A DNA stretch of 64,000 nucleotides, taken from positions 1 through 64,000 of the forward strand of contig JAHDBD010000001.1 of NCBI GenBank assembly GCA_020630575.1, given 5' to 3'. The notes beneath the pieces are model-generated. The model worked only from the letters and a program-made list of their open reading frames with translations. It ran no database searches and was not told the origin of the DNA. Source of the stretch: Bernardetia sp. (GTDB lineage: Bacteria > Bacteroidota > Bacteroidia > Cytophagales > Bernardetiaceae). This document shows, in pieces, positions 27,120 to 37,013 of the stretch. How positions within the stretch are numbered: position 1 is the stretch's first letter; every line of letters starts with the position of its first letter. Both the position numbers and the translations under genes were made by a program.

Positions 27120-28298
27120 TTGGCTACAAATTCTACATCAAAAAGAAATAATAGAAAACCTGTAAAATCATTAGACCCTTACAGAATGACTGAAATACTC
27201 AAACAGGGTGTTTTGGAAGGACTCATTCGTTTCGATGGAACAGGAAACGACCGTTATGTTTTTTATCCTCATCAATCTATGCGCTTACGCTGGGAACCCG
27301 AAGAAGAGGTCAGAGCATGGGCATATATAAAATTGGTAACTGAAAAAAAATACTCTCCTAGTAGAATAGCTTTTGAACGCAAAGTAAAGATGGGTTCTAG
27401 CTATAGGTTTGTCGATATTGTGATTTTTTCAGATAATCAGCATCAAAACGATGAGGTAATTATAGAATGCAAACGTGCAGATGTAGGAAAAAGAGCATTT
27501 TTAGAAGCTGTTGAACAAGGCAAGTCTTATGATAATCAACTCTATGGAAAATATGTTTGGGTTACTTCTCAAAAATTAAATGCGTATTATAAAACCAAAC
27601 CTGAAAAAAATGGAAGGCAATATATAGAAATCGATAATTTGCCTTCTTTTTCTACTTCTTCAAAGTTTACTGGAGCATTTAACGAAACTTTTTGGACAAT
27701 AAAACACTCCTTAAAAGCATTTTATAAAAACTATATTCTTCCTCAAACCAAAAAACCTTGGCTTTCTGATTTTTTGCTTTTCACCTTTGTATTTGTTTTT
27801 ATTGGCTTTATGTTAAGTTGGTTTAATGCAAAAGTGCTGACCGCACAAATTGACAATCATACTCGTTGGCTTGTAAAAGAACATATTCATTATGGTCATT
27901 TGTATTGGTTTGTGCCTATTCTGACTACTTTAGTGATAATGTGGGGATTCAAACGCAAACTTTTCCCCAAACTGACAGAAAAAAGAACAGCAAGAAATCG
28001 TAAGAAAAAAGGTAAAAGTCTACCTTTTGTCTTCCATAATAAAGTTATTTTTGCTACACTTATTGTTGTTATCCCTTCGCTTGTTTTGAGTGAATTTTTA
28101 TTTGGAACAGATGAATTGTGTCGCAACTGTTGTTCTGAATACTGGTATTGTTGGTGGAGTAGAAAACATTATTATAAAGTAGAAGAGTCATGGCGACTGA
28201 TGAATTATTTTGTACCTTTTGTGATTGGTGTTCCTCTTCAAGCATTTATGATGGTGATTTTGAACTGGGTTTTTGAGGCTTTTTCTAGGGTAAGATAA
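27120..28298 (+). CDS. Membrane protein with type I restriction (HsdR-N-like) nuclease domain
   Basis: 392 residues from a TTG start; the first ATG is at 27186. Residues about 55-165 look like the HsdR N-terminal domain: RLRWEPEEEVRAWAYIKLV, then FVDIVIF (Asp99) and IIECKR (Glu116, Lys118), the PD-(D/E)xK signature. The C-terminal half has about four membrane segments (220-240, 260-277, 305-325, 365-385) and a loop CRNCCSEYWYCWW rich in Cys and Trp. No helicase or methylase genes are nearby. Membrane anchoring of such a domain is unusual; the role is unknown. Confidence 0.75.
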   Translation: MATNSTSKRNNRKPVKSLDPYRMTEILKQGVLEGLIRFDGTGNDRYVFYPHQSMRLRWEPEEEVRAWAYIKLVTEKKYSPSRIAFERKVKMGSSYRFVDIVIFSDNQHQNDEVIIECKRADVGKRAFLEAVEQGKSYDNQLYGKYVWVTSQKLNAYYKTKPEKNGRQYIEIDNLPSFSTSSKFTGAFNETFWTIKHSLKAFYKNYILPQTKKPWLSDFLLFTFVFVFIGFMLSWFNAKVLTAQIDNHTRWLVKEHIHYGHLYWFVPILTTLVIMWGFKRKLFPKLTEKRTARNRKKKGKSLPFVFHNKVIFATLIVVIPSLVLSEFLFGTDELCRNCCSEYWYCWWSRKHYYKVEESWRLMNYFVPFVIGVPLQAFMMVILNWVFEAFSRVR

Positions 28299-28306
28299 GG
28301 TTTCAT

Positions 28307-28345
28307 AAATCCTCAACGACAGTTTAGACCTTGTTGACGGTTGAG
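28307..28345. repeat. CCGTCGTTGA repeat family, copy 2
   Basis: AAATCCTCAACGACAGTTT then TTGTTGACGGTTGAG; the reverse complement carries CAACCGTCAACA and GTCGTTGAGGATTT. Lies 39 bases before the esterase start. Confidence 0.5.
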
Positions 28346-28383
28346 TAAAAACGAATTTTTTGAATTAATTAAACTTTGAAATA

Positions 28384-29259
28384 ATGAAAAAATTATATTT
28401 TTTATATCTGTTTATTTTTGTGATTTTCTTGTCATCTTGTGAAGACACTAATTCTGAAAAAGAAACTACTACCTTCGAACAAGAAAAAGAACTTCAAGAT
28501 GTTGCTTATGGAGACGACCCACAGCAAAAATACGATATTTATTTGCCCAAAAATCGCAGCTCTACCAAAACGAAAGTAGTTATATTGGTTCATGGTGGGG
28601 CTTGGGTAGAAGGAGATAAAGCTGATATGAAGGAAGTTTACGATTATTTTAAGTTAAATTCTTCCGAATATGCTCTTGTAAATATCAATTATAGACTAGC
28701 CAATTTTACTAGAGAACCTTTTCCTATGCAAATTGAGGATATAAAAAGTATAGTTGATGATTTAAAAAATAAAAGTCAAGAATACGGAATTTTGAATCAA
28801 TATGCGTTTGTGGGAGTAAGTGCAGGAGCGCATTTATCCATGTTGTACAGTTATAAGTATGATACAGAAAATCAAGTAAAGGTAGTTTGTGATGTAGTAG
28901 GACCTACTGATTTTCTACATTCTTCCTACACAAATAGCCCAAATCCAGAAACTCAACAAATTGCTTTAGCAATACAACTTTTGACAGGAAAAACAGTTGA
29001 AAATGATGCTGCTTATTTTGAAAATATTAGTCCAAAGTATGCTATTAATTCTCAATCTCCTCCTACTATTATGTTCTATGGTGGTGTAGATACATTAGTT
29101 CCTTTTCAACAAGGCGAAGTGTTAAAACAAACCCTAAGTCAGTTTGATATTACAAACGAATATTATATTTATCCTGAAGAGGGACATGGATTTAATGAAG
29201 CTAATATTTTAGATGCACTTGAAAAATCTACAGCCTTTATTCGTACTCATTTGAAATAA
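28384..29259 (+). CDS. Lipoprotein alpha/beta hydrolase (carboxylesterase)
   Basis: 291 residues. Signal peptide with lipobox FLSSCEDT (Cys near 19). HGGAWVEGDK is the oxyanion-hole block of the BD-FAE/HSL-like esterases, GVSAGAHLSMLYS the nucleophile elbow and EEGHGFNE the catalytic His. It probably removes short acyl groups from carbohydrates or lipids at the envelope. Fourteen bases before the response-regulator gene, so likely co-transcribed. Confidence 0.87.
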   Translation: MKKLYFLYLFIFVIFLSSCEDTNSEKETTTFEQEKELQDVAYGDDPQQKYDIYLPKNRSSTKTKVVILVHGGAWVEGDKADMKEVYDYFKLNSSEYALVNINYRLANFTREPFPMQIEDIKSIVDDLKNKSQEYGILNQYAFVGVSAGAHLSMLYSYKYDTENQVKVVCDVVGPTDFLHSSYTNSPNPETQQIALAIQLLTGKTVENDAAYFENISPKYAINSQSPPTIMFYGGVDTLVPFQQGEVLKQTLSQFDITNEYYIYPEEGHGFNEANILDALEKSTAFIRTHLK

Positions 29260-29273
29260 ATATTATCTATAAA

Positions 29274-29996
29274 ATGAACATACAAAGTCAAAAAAAAATA
29301 TTATTTGTAGAAGACGATGCTACATTAGGTTTTGTAGTAAAAGACCATTTGAGTTTAGAAGGCTACCAAATTGAATGGATAAAAGATGGACAAACAGCCT
29401 TTGAAATTTTTGTAGAAAGTAATTTTGACTTATGTATTTTTGATGTTATGCTTCCAAAACTAGATGGTTTTGAGTTAGCCAAAAAAGTAAGAGAAAAAAA
29501 CAAAGATGTTCCTATTCTTTTTCTAACTGCCAAATCTCTTCAAGAAGACCGTCTGCATGCGCTCCGAATTGGTGCTGATGATTACCTTACAAAGCCTTTT
29601 AGCATAGAAGAGTTAGTTTTGAAAATAGAAATATTTTTAAGGCGTTCAGTTGGGTCTCAAGCTAATTCTGCTCAAAATTTTATTTCAGAAAATACTAATA
29701 TAGAATTAGGAAGTTATCTTTTTGATGTGAAAAATTTGTCTTTACTTTCTCCTTCCCAAAAAAAATATACACTTACTTCAAGAGAAAGCGAATTATTAAA
29801 TCTGTTTTGTCAGAATAAAGAACAAGTTTTGAGAAGAGAATTTATTCTAAACAAACTTTGGGGCGATGATGATTATTTTTTGGGAAGGAGTTTGGATGTT
29901 TTTATTTCAAGACTTCGCAAATATTTGAAAGAAGATGATACTATCCAAATAGAGAATATTCCTCGTGTTGGCTTCAAAATAACTCAGCGTAACTGA
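29274..29996 (+). CDS. OmpR-family response regulator
   Basis: 240 residues. Receiver domain: acidic pair Asp14-Asp15, phospho-acceptor Asp57 in CIFDVMLPKLDGF, and the conserved Lys in YLTKPF. C-terminal winged helix of the OmpR/PhoB type (LTSRESELLNLFCQN, then DVFISRLRKYL). No histidine kinase gene is adjacent; the preceding gene is an esterase. Orphan regulator, partner elsewhere. Confidence 0.95.
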   Translation: MNIQSQKKILFVEDDATLGFVVKDHLSLEGYQIEWIKDGQTAFEIFVESNFDLCIFDVMLPKLDGFELAKKVREKNKDVPILFLTAKSLQEDRLHALRIGADDYLTKPFSIEELVLKIEIFLRRSVGSQANSAQNFISENTNIELGSYLFDVKNLSLLSPSQKKYTLTSRESELLNLFCQNKEQVLRREFILNKLWGDDDYFLGRSLDVFISRLRKYLKEDDTIQIENIPRVGFKITQRN

Positions 29997-30118
29997 TTGA
30001 TATTGTGATTGTTTGATTCTTTTTTTAGTAAATTAGTGTTTTTTATGATAAAATTACTCTAAAAATAAAATTTATGATTATTTTTAGCAAAAACATAAAT
30101 TAAAACACTTAACTACTT

Positions 30119-32068
30119 ATGAGAAACAAGAAATACTTACTTGAATTTTTAATAATTATTTTACTGACTTGCTTTTTCAATTCAAATATATATGCACAAT
30201 CTAATACTTGTGCAGGAGCTCCATTGCTTGATGTCTTGCCAAATTGTGCTAACCCTTCGTATTCAATAACTTTTCCAGCATTTACTCCTAGTGGAGAAAC
30301 TATAAGTTGTGGAGGATTAGATGCAACTAACACAGTGAGAGATGGTTGGTTTTCTTTTCAAGGAAATGGAAATGATGTTACAATTGAAGCAACAACTAAT
30401 AGAAATTTAGTCTTAGCAGTTTATTCAGGAGCTTGTGGGGCTTTAGTAGAAGAAAATTGTACAAATGCGGGAGGAGGAAATAATCAAACAGAAACACTTA
30501 CTATTCCTACCATAAATGGAGATATTTATTTTGTCCGACTCACACGTAGAGGAAATCCTGCTGCTACAAGTTCAATGGATGGAAATATTTGTCTGTCATC
30601 TCCTCCAGCCAACGACGAATGTACAGGAGCTTTTGATCTAAATGTAGGACAGTTTGAATGTACTTTTGGAGAAATAACAAATACAGGAGGTACATATAGT
30701 AATACTTTTGGTGGTGACCCTTCATGTACTGCAGCAGGTGCTCAAGATGTTTGGTACAAATTTGTAGCTCCTGCTGGAGGGCAGGTTGTTATTGATACAC
30801 AAGCAGGCTCTATTACAGACGCTGTAATGGAACTTTATCACGCTCCTGATGGAACTTGTGGCTCAATTGCCTCAGTAGATTGTGATGATGATGGTGGAGC
30901 TGGAACAATGCCAAGGATATTAGAATATAATTTAACAGGAGGAGATACATATTATTTACGTGTGTGGGAGTTTGGAGGAGGAGAAGGAACATTGGACATT
31001 TGTGTTCAAAATCAATATTCAGACTGTGATGTAAGTTTGCCTTTATGTAGTAGTTCCTCATTTAATACAAATAGTTTTGGCGAAGGTAATACAGATACTA
31101 ATATAGGGAATTGTTTCACAGGAAGCGATAATACAGAAAGACAATCTGTATGGGTAAATTTTGAGATACAAACTTCTGGTGATTTGCAATTTATTATTTC
31201 TCCACAAGTAGATTCGGATGATTATGATTTTATTTTATATAGAGATGAAGGTTCTTTTTGTACGAATATCAATGCAAATGGTACAGTAGTATCTTGTAAC
31301 TATTCAGATGATGTAAGCCCTGGAGATACAGGAGCAAATGGAGGTAGTTCTAATTCACAAAATGCAGGAGGAACAAATATTAATGCAGATATTCCTGTAT
31401 TAGCAGGAGAACGTTATTTTCTATTAATCAATAACTTTGAAAATTCTAGTTCAGGATTTGATCTTGATTTTACAGGAACAGCAGGACTAGATTGTGTTGT
31501 CTTGCCTTTAGAACTTACCGAATTTAGAGGAGAAAAAATAAAAGATCAAAATCTATTGCATTGGGCAACAGCTAGAGAATTTAATACCTCTCATTTTGAA
31601 ATTGAAAGAAGTAATGATGCAATGGGTTTTATAAACATTGGAGAGCTAAAATGTGGAAATAAAAAAAATGAAAATCAAATTTATCAGTATTGGGATAAAG
31701 AACCACAAATAGGAATCAATTATTATAGACTAAAGCAAGTAGATTTGGATGGCACTTTTACCTATACCAAGACCATATCTATTGATAATCAAGGCATAAT
31801 TACAAATTTTGAGATTCATAAAATATATCCAAACCCTGCTCAAAATGCAATTAATTTTGTTTTTGCAGTTCCTGCTTCTAATTCAGAATTTCAAATAGAA
31901 ATTTTTGATAACAATGGAAAGTCTGTTGTTGCAACTACTGAAAATTATCAAAAAGGAATTCAGAGTTTTAATCAAAATCTATCTTCTTTTGTAAAAGGAT
32001 TATATATTGTGAGAATTTCAAATCTTAAAACAGGACAAGTTTTAACAGAGAAATTCGTTAAAAAATAA
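30119..32068 (+). CDS. T9SS-secreted protein with PPC-like beta domains (paralogue 1)
   Basis: 649 residues. Signal peptide ends IYAQS. Beta-rich domains like bacterial pre-peptidase C-terminal (PPC) domains follow: one module ends near 160, the next (DECTGAFDLNVGQFECTFG through TYYLRVWEFGGGEG) at about 165-295. A module starting SDCDVSLPLCSSSSFNTNS occupies about 300-455. After LPLELTEFRGEK come a fibronectin-like stretch and the T9SS type A sorting domain (IYPNPAQNAINFVF to the C terminus KFVKK). Surface protein, ligand unknown. Half of a tandem pair with 32177-34150. Confidence 0.88.
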   Translation: MRNKKYLLEFLIIILLTCFFNSNIYAQSNTCAGAPLLDVLPNCANPSYSITFPAFTPSGETISCGGLDATNTVRDGWFSFQGNGNDVTIEATTNRNLVLAVYSGACGALVEENCTNAGGGNNQTETLTIPTINGDIYFVRLTRRGNPAATSSMDGNICLSSPPANDECTGAFDLNVGQFECTFGEITNTGGTYSNTFGGDPSCTAAGAQDVWYKFVAPAGGQVVIDTQAGSITDAVMELYHAPDGTCGSIASVDCDDDGGAGTMPRILEYNLTGGDTYYLRVWEFGGGEGTLDICVQNQYSDCDVSLPLCSSSSFNTNSFGEGNTDTNIGNCFTGSDNTERQSVWVNFEIQTSGDLQFIISPQVDSDDYDFILYRDEGSFCTNINANGTVVSCNYSDDVSPGDTGANGGSSNSQNAGGTNINADIPVLAGERYFLLINNFENSSSGFDLDFTGTAGLDCVVLPLELTEFRGEKIKDQNLLHWATAREFNTSHFEIERSNDAMGFINIGELKCGNKKNENQIYQYWDKEPQIGINYYRLKQVDLDGTFTYTKTISIDNQGIITNFEIHKIYPNPAQNAINFVFAVPASNSEFQIEIFDNNGKSVVATTENYQKGIQSFNQNLSSFVKGLYIVRISNLKTGQVLTEKFVKK

Positions 32069-32176
32069 TTTTTTTTGAAGCTACTAGAAAGTGTAATTTG
32101 TTAAGGCATAGTGCAATACCTATTCCTAGCTCTACGTTATTTTATATCATGAGGTCACTTAATTATTAGAAAAAAT

Positions 32177-34150
32177 ATGAAAAATAGAAACTACTTATTT
32201 TATTACTTAGCAATTACTTTACTGTCTTGCTTTTGTAATTCAAATATATATGCGCAATCAGATGATTGTACATCTGCTCCTCTTTTATCTGTTAATGTAG
32301 CATGTGTTTCTGAACCAAGTACAAATGTAGGCTCTACATTTGGAAATGCAGCATCAGGAGGAAATCCGAGTTGTGCAGGTGTTGTGGGATCAGAAGATGT
32401 TTGGTATCGCTTTGTTGCATCTAATGCAAACACTACTATAGAAACACAAACAGGTTCACTTGGAGATACAGGTATTCAATTATATCGTTCTACAGATGGA
32501 ACATGTAATACTTTGACTTCTATACAATGTGATGATGATGGAGGAGTTGGAACCTTATCACGTATTTCAAGAAATGATTTAATAATTGGACAAACATACT
32601 ATGTCAGAATATGGAAATATAACGGAGGTACAGGTACATTTGGTATATGTGTAACCTCTCCTGCGCCTATCATTCCCCCAGCCAATGACGAATGTACAGG
32701 TGCTTTTGATTTACCTGTGGGGCAATTTGAGTGTACATTTTCATCAATCACCAATGTAAATGCTACTTATAGTGGTTTGCCAAATCCTACTTGTGGAGGA
32801 GGAACTGGCTCTCAAGATGTGTGGTATAAATTTATTGCTCCTGCTGGAGGTCAAGCTGTTATAAATACACAAGCTGGCTCTATTACAGATAGTGGAATGG
32901 AATTGTATCGTTCAACAGATGGAACTTGTGGTACACTTACTTTTGTCGCTTGTGATGATAATAGTGGAACAGGAAATATGTCTCAAATATTAGAATATGG
33001 ATTAGTAGGTGGAAATACCTATTATTTGAGAGTTTGGCGAAAAAATGGAGGTGAAGGAACAATGAATATTTGTGTTCAAAACCAATATTCAGATTGTGAT
33101 GTCAGTTTTCCTTTATGTAGTAGTTCTTCTTTTAATACAAATAGTTTTGGACCTGGTGCAGTAGATAGTAATATTGGAAATTGTTTTACAGGAGGGGTTG
33201 ACGAAACAGAATTACAATCTATTTGGCTAAATTTTGAGATTCAAACTACTGGAACTCTAGGATTAATAATAGATTCTCAAAATCCAGGAGGAGATGACTA
33301 TGATTTTAATCTTTTTCGTGCTAATACTTGTGCAGATGTAGTTGGAGGAAATAGTGTGTCTTGTAATGCTAGTTCTAGTACTGGAGCAGGAGGAACAACA
33401 GGTATAAGTACAGCAAACGGAGGAACAAATAACTCTCAACCACCTGGTCCAGGAAATCCTTTTAACAGTGATTTGAATGTAATTGCTGGAGAAAGATATT
33501 ATATTGTAATTAATAACTTTAGTAATACAGGAATTGGTTTTGACATTAATTTTTCTGGTACAGCAGGCTTAGATTGTGTTGTCTTACCTTTAGAACTAAC
33601 CGAATTTGGAGGAGAAAAAGTAAAAGAACAAAACTTATTGCATTGGGCAACAGCTAGAGAGTTTAATACTTCTCATTTTGAAATAGAAAGAAGTAATGAT
33701 GCAATGGATTTTATCAAAATTGGAGAATTGAAATCTGGAAATAAAAAAATGGAAAATCAACTCTATCAGTATTGGGATGCTGAACCACAAACAGGAATAA
33801 ACTATTATAGATTGAAACAAGTAGATTTGGATGGAACATTTACTTATACCAAAACAATAGCCATTGATAATCAAGGCGTAATTACAAGTTTTGAGATTCA
33901 AAAAATGTATCCAAATCCTGCTCAAAACTCAATTAATTTTGTTTTTGCAGTTCCTTCTTCTAATTCAGAACTTCAAATAGAAATTTTTGATAGCAATGGA
34001 AAGTCAGTTGCTACAACTACTGAAAGTTATCAAAAAGGAATTCAGAATTTTAATCAAAACCTATCTAACTTTTCAAAAGGATTATATATCTTGAGAGTTT
34101 CTAATGTGCAGACAGGAGAGGTTTTGACAAAGAAATTTATTAAAAAATAA
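32177..34150 (+). CDS. T9SS-secreted protein with PPC-like beta domains (paralogue 2)
   Basis: 657 residues, close paralogue of the preceding gene: same signal peptide ending, module order and T9SS type A tail (MYPNPAQNSINFVF). It differs in its first module, where SEDVWYRFVASNANTTIETQ forms a second copy of the PPC-like domain that paralogue 1 replaces with a divergent N-terminal domain. The SCSS-rich module SDCDVSFPLC and the LPLELTEF sorting-proximal region are nearly identical in the two. A tandem duplication with later divergence of the first domain is the simple reading. Confidence 0.88.
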   Translation: MKNRNYLFYYLAITLLSCFCNSNIYAQSDDCTSAPLLSVNVACVSEPSTNVGSTFGNAASGGNPSCAGVVGSEDVWYRFVASNANTTIETQTGSLGDTGIQLYRSTDGTCNTLTSIQCDDDGGVGTLSRISRNDLIIGQTYYVRIWKYNGGTGTFGICVTSPAPIIPPANDECTGAFDLPVGQFECTFSSITNVNATYSGLPNPTCGGGTGSQDVWYKFIAPAGGQAVINTQAGSITDSGMELYRSTDGTCGTLTFVACDDNSGTGNMSQILEYGLVGGNTYYLRVWRKNGGEGTMNICVQNQYSDCDVSFPLCSSSSFNTNSFGPGAVDSNIGNCFTGGVDETELQSIWLNFEIQTTGTLGLIIDSQNPGGDDYDFNLFRANTCADVVGGNSVSCNASSSTGAGGTTGISTANGGTNNSQPPGPGNPFNSDLNVIAGERYYIVINNFSNTGIGFDINFSGTAGLDCVVLPLELTEFGGEKVKEQNLLHWATAREFNTSHFEIERSNDAMDFIKIGELKSGNKKMENQLYQYWDAEPQTGINYYRLKQVDLDGTFTYTKTIAIDNQGVITSFEIQKMYPNPAQNSINFVFAVPSSNSELQIEIFDSNGKSVATTTESYQKGIQNFNQNLSNFSKGLYILRVSNVQTGEVLTKKFIKK

Positions 34151-34279
34151 TTTCTAATACTTTAATTCATGATTACTCCTATGGAATGAGAAATAAATAA
34201 ACTACACAACTTTTTAATTAAAGGTTTAGTTAGTTGTTTGTATTCATTTACCATTCACAATTAATAACTTACCATTTCT

Positions 34280-34702
34280 ATGCAACCTTTTCATTTAGCT
34301 ATTCCTGTCATTGATTTAGAAAAATGCCGTCAATTTTATAGAGATGTCTTGGGATGTTCGGAAGGACGAAGTGATACACATTGGGTAGACTTTAATTTTT
34401 TCGGTCATCAGCTTGTTATTCATCAAAAACCACAAAGTGAATTTGTAGCAGAAAAAACAGCTTCGAATCCTGTGGATGGACATGATGTGCCTGTTCCTCA
34501 TTTTGGAGTGGTCTTGGAATGGGATACTTGGGAAGAACTTTCTGCAAAATTAAAATCTCAAAATATAAAGTTTGTTATTGAACCTTATTTGCGTTTTGAA
34601 GGAAAAGTAGGCGAACAAGCAACTATGTTTTTTTTAGATCCAGAAAATAATGCTTTAGAGTTTAAAGCCTTTAAAAATATAGACCAACTCTTTGCAAAGT
34701 AA
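34280..34702 (+). CDS. VOC family protein (glyoxalase/dioxygenase-like)
   Basis: 140 residues, one vicinal-oxygen-chelate module pair. [20 protein letters not shown] is the typical first strand-helix with a metal His, [16 protein letters not shown] follows, and the second half ends in [15 protein letters not shown] with the usual metal Glu. VOC proteins include glyoxalases, extradiol dioxygenases and resistance proteins; substrate unknown. Terminator at 34735. Confidence 0.85.
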   Translation: MQPFHLAIPVIDLEKCRQFYRDVLGCSEGRSDTHWVDFNFFGHQLVIHQKPQSEFVAEKTASNPVDGHDVPVPHFGVVLEWDTWEELSAKLKSQNIKFVIEPYLRFEGKVGEQATMFFLDPENNALEFKAFKNIDQLFAK

Positions 34703-34734
34703 TAGGTGAGAATTTTAACAGTCTGTTCGAAAAC

Positions 34735-34770
34735 AAAAAGCCATATTCTTAAAATAGAATGTGGCTTTTT
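34735..34770. terminator. Bidirectional terminator between VOC and ferredoxin genes
   Basis: AAAAAGCCATATTCT (34735-34749) and AGAATGTGGCTTTTT (34756-34770) pair over 15 bases with one G-T pair, with A and T runs at both ends. The genes on either side are convergent. Confidence 0.85.
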
Positions 34771-34810
34771 GAACTAACGATAATCTTTTGATTTTCAGTG
34801 TGTTATATTT

Positions 34811-35152
34811 CTAGCAAGCTGAATATTCAATATGGGGTAGTTTATTTTCATTACCTACACAAATTACTAATTTTGTGTCTTGTTCTACCTTATTTTTAAA
34901 GCTACATTGACACGCCAAACGCTCATTTTCTTTTAGCTTTTCTAATTCAAAAAAGTTCTTTTCTACACTACCTTTTGGTGTAAGATTTTCACCACCTTCT
35001 TTAATAATCATTTTGCAAGTTGTGCATTTTCCTTTTCCTCCACAAGAGTGCAACCAGTCTATTTGCTCATCTAAAATGTTTTGTAACAAACTTTTTTTTG
35101 TGTCTGCCGAAAATTCTACGGCGTTCATGTTCTGAATTGTAATTTTTGGCAT
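34811..35152 (-). CDS. 2Fe-2S ferredoxin (adrenodoxin/plant type)
   Basis: 113 residues from ATG 35152 (MPKITIQNMNAVEF); the frame extends to 35254, but the leader is not ferredoxin-like. LHSCGGKGKCTTCKMII has the Cys-x5-Cys-x2-Cys cluster motif, and RLACQCSF supplies the fourth Cys. Electron carrier, cytosolic. Its partners are not obvious nearby. An AVEFSADTKKSLLQNILDEQ segment precedes the cluster as usual. Confidence 0.9.
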   Translation of the reverse strand: MPKITIQNMNAVEFSADTKKSLLQNILDEQIDWLHSCGGKGKCTTCKMIIKEGGENLTPKGSVEKNFFELEKLKENERLACQCSFKNKVEQDTKLVICVGNENKLPHIEYSAC

Positions 35153-35518
35153 TGTTGGCAATATTTTGGAAATTAAGAAACTAAATTTGAAAACAGAATA
35201 AGAAAAAAATGTTTTGTATACTATTTGAAAAATAATAGCTCTAGGTAGCTTCATTATTTAGCCTATTAAAATGAAATAGAGTTCAAATTGTTTTTGTATT
35301 TTTAGATAAAATTTTAGATTTAACTCTCAAAAATTATAAAACTAAAGTTTTTAAAGAAATTATTTACAAAAAGTCTTTGAAAAATACATCAAAATAAGGT
35401 ATTAATTATCATTTTTACGAACTTGCAATTTCAAGTAAAAAGTTAATATATCTAAAGCTCAAAAAATAGAATTCAATCCATCAAAAAATAATATCCAAAC
35501 CCAATTACTAATAAAATT

Positions 35519-36844
35519 ATGGCAAGTAAATTAAATAATAACGCTGTTCTTGCTTATGCTGAATCATTTGCTAAAGCCGTTTGTTCGGAGTTTTTTGCAA
35601 AACATCAGCGCATAACAGGTTCTCAACTTACAGATTTTTGTGGAATCAAACAGGTAAATTTATTTATTATAAAAATACTTTTCGAAAACTGGCAAGCTGA
35701 TAATGCTAAAATCAAAAGTCCATTTTTTGATTATGAAAATCCAGAAATTAAGGCTCTCTTAGAGAAACTTATGAATATGCTTTCTAGAAATATTTCTATT
35801 GATGAGTCCACTTTTGAAAAATTAGTTACACAATCTGTTGCTGATACCATTCAATTACTTTTAGCTCCTTATGTCTTTTATGAACAAGAAGTTCAGAAAT
35901 TAGCAAAAAATGGTGCTACAATCCGTATCAATGAAGAATTCAAACCTGCTTTGAAATATGTCAAGACACATAAAGTTTTGTTTGAGCAGATTGTAAAAGG
36001 ACTAGAAGAAAAAAGTGATGCTGGAATGATTTCGGTCACAAAAGCAATTGATACAATTGGAAATATTGTAGATAATAACGTAGAATATGATGATCCAAAG
36101 ACTGTTTTGCGTCAATTAGGAGATATTGTACCTCTCAAAATTCAAGAGTTTGTAACATTTACTGACCAAGTAAAGCAACCTAAAAAGGTAGAAGAAAAAG
36201 CTCCTGAACCTGTTATTGAAAAAAATATTCAAAAGGAAGAAGCTAAAAGTTTTTTTGATACTTCCTTTGAAGAAGAAACCGAAAAGAGTAATAACTTTGC
36301 TCCCTCTGAAGTAATGCATATAGAAAAGAAAATAGAAAAGTCAGTAGAGCCAGTAGAGAGAAAAATACAAGAAAGTCCAAAGGAAGATGCTCCATTGTTC
36401 AAATCCTATAAACGTGAGGAAGTAGCTGAAGAAAAAAATAGTTATGCTGCGCCCTATTTTATGAGCGAAGAAAACAAAAAGACTAGTCCAGCAACAGCTA
36501 CAAATGTAATTTCTAAACAAATTGAGGACGTTAAAGCTACTACTTTTGCTGATAAATATACCACAGGTGCTGATGCTGATGCACCTACTTTTGCAGAACG
36601 TTTTGCACCTTCTGGAAAGACAATAAAGGAACTCATTACGCTTAATCAAAAATTTCTTTTTACTAAAAAATTATTTGGTAATAATCAAGATGAGTTAGAA
36701 GATGCACTTACAGGAATTGATCGTTGTGCTACACATAAAGAAGCAATTATGTTCTTGAAAAATAATTATATTATGAAATATGATTGGAATTTTCAGAGTG
36801 ATGAAGTAAAAGAGTTTTGGGAATTAGTAGAACTTCGCTTCTAA
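35519..36844 (+). CDS. Conserved Bacteroidota protein of unknown function
   Basis: 441 residues with a folded N-terminal helical domain (about 1-240), a long low-complexity charged linker (about 245-365, Lys/Glu-rich with repeated FADKY and FAERF) and a compact C-terminal segment LNQKFLFTKKLFGNNQDELE followed by DWNFQSDEVKEFWELVELRF. I recall a similar C-terminal segment in unannotated Bacteroidota proteins, with no known role. Cytosolic by appearance. Terminator at 36878. Confidence 0.75.
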   Translation: MASKLNNNAVLAYAESFAKAVCSEFFAKHQRITGSQLTDFCGIKQVNLFIIKILFENWQADNAKIKSPFFDYENPEIKALLEKLMNMLSRNISIDESTFEKLVTQSVADTIQLLLAPYVFYEQEVQKLAKNGATIRINEEFKPALKYVKTHKVLFEQIVKGLEEKSDAGMISVTKAIDTIGNIVDNNVEYDDPKTVLRQLGDIVPLKIQEFVTFTDQVKQPKKVEEKAPEPVIEKNIQKEEAKSFFDTSFEEETEKSNNFAPSEVMHIEKKIEKSVEPVERKIQESPKEDAPLFKSYKREEVAEEKNSYAAPYFMSEENKKTSPATATNVISKQIEDVKATTFADKYTTGADADAPTFAERFAPSGKTIKELITLNQKFLFTKKLFGNNQDELEDALTGIDRCATHKEAIMFLKNNYIMKYDWNFQSDEVKEFWELVELRF

Positions 36845-36877
36845 ACAGTATAAATATAGATTTTAGTATGTTTATAT

Positions 36878-36917
36878 AAAAGTCATTAGCAAAATTATTT
36901 TGTTGGTGACTTTTTTT
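36878..36917 (+). terminator. Hairpin terminator
   Basis: AAAAGTCATTAGCAAAA pairs with TTTTGTTGGTGACTTTT, 15 of 17 with two G-T-type positions, followed by a T run. It ends the 35519-36844 gene. Confidence 0.8.
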
Positions 36918-37013
36918 GTGGGCTTAGAAAGCATTAAAACAAAAAGATATACAAGCCGTTAGCAGAACATCAAGAATGAAATCATTATATAAAACCATTA
37001 ACTAACTAAAAAT

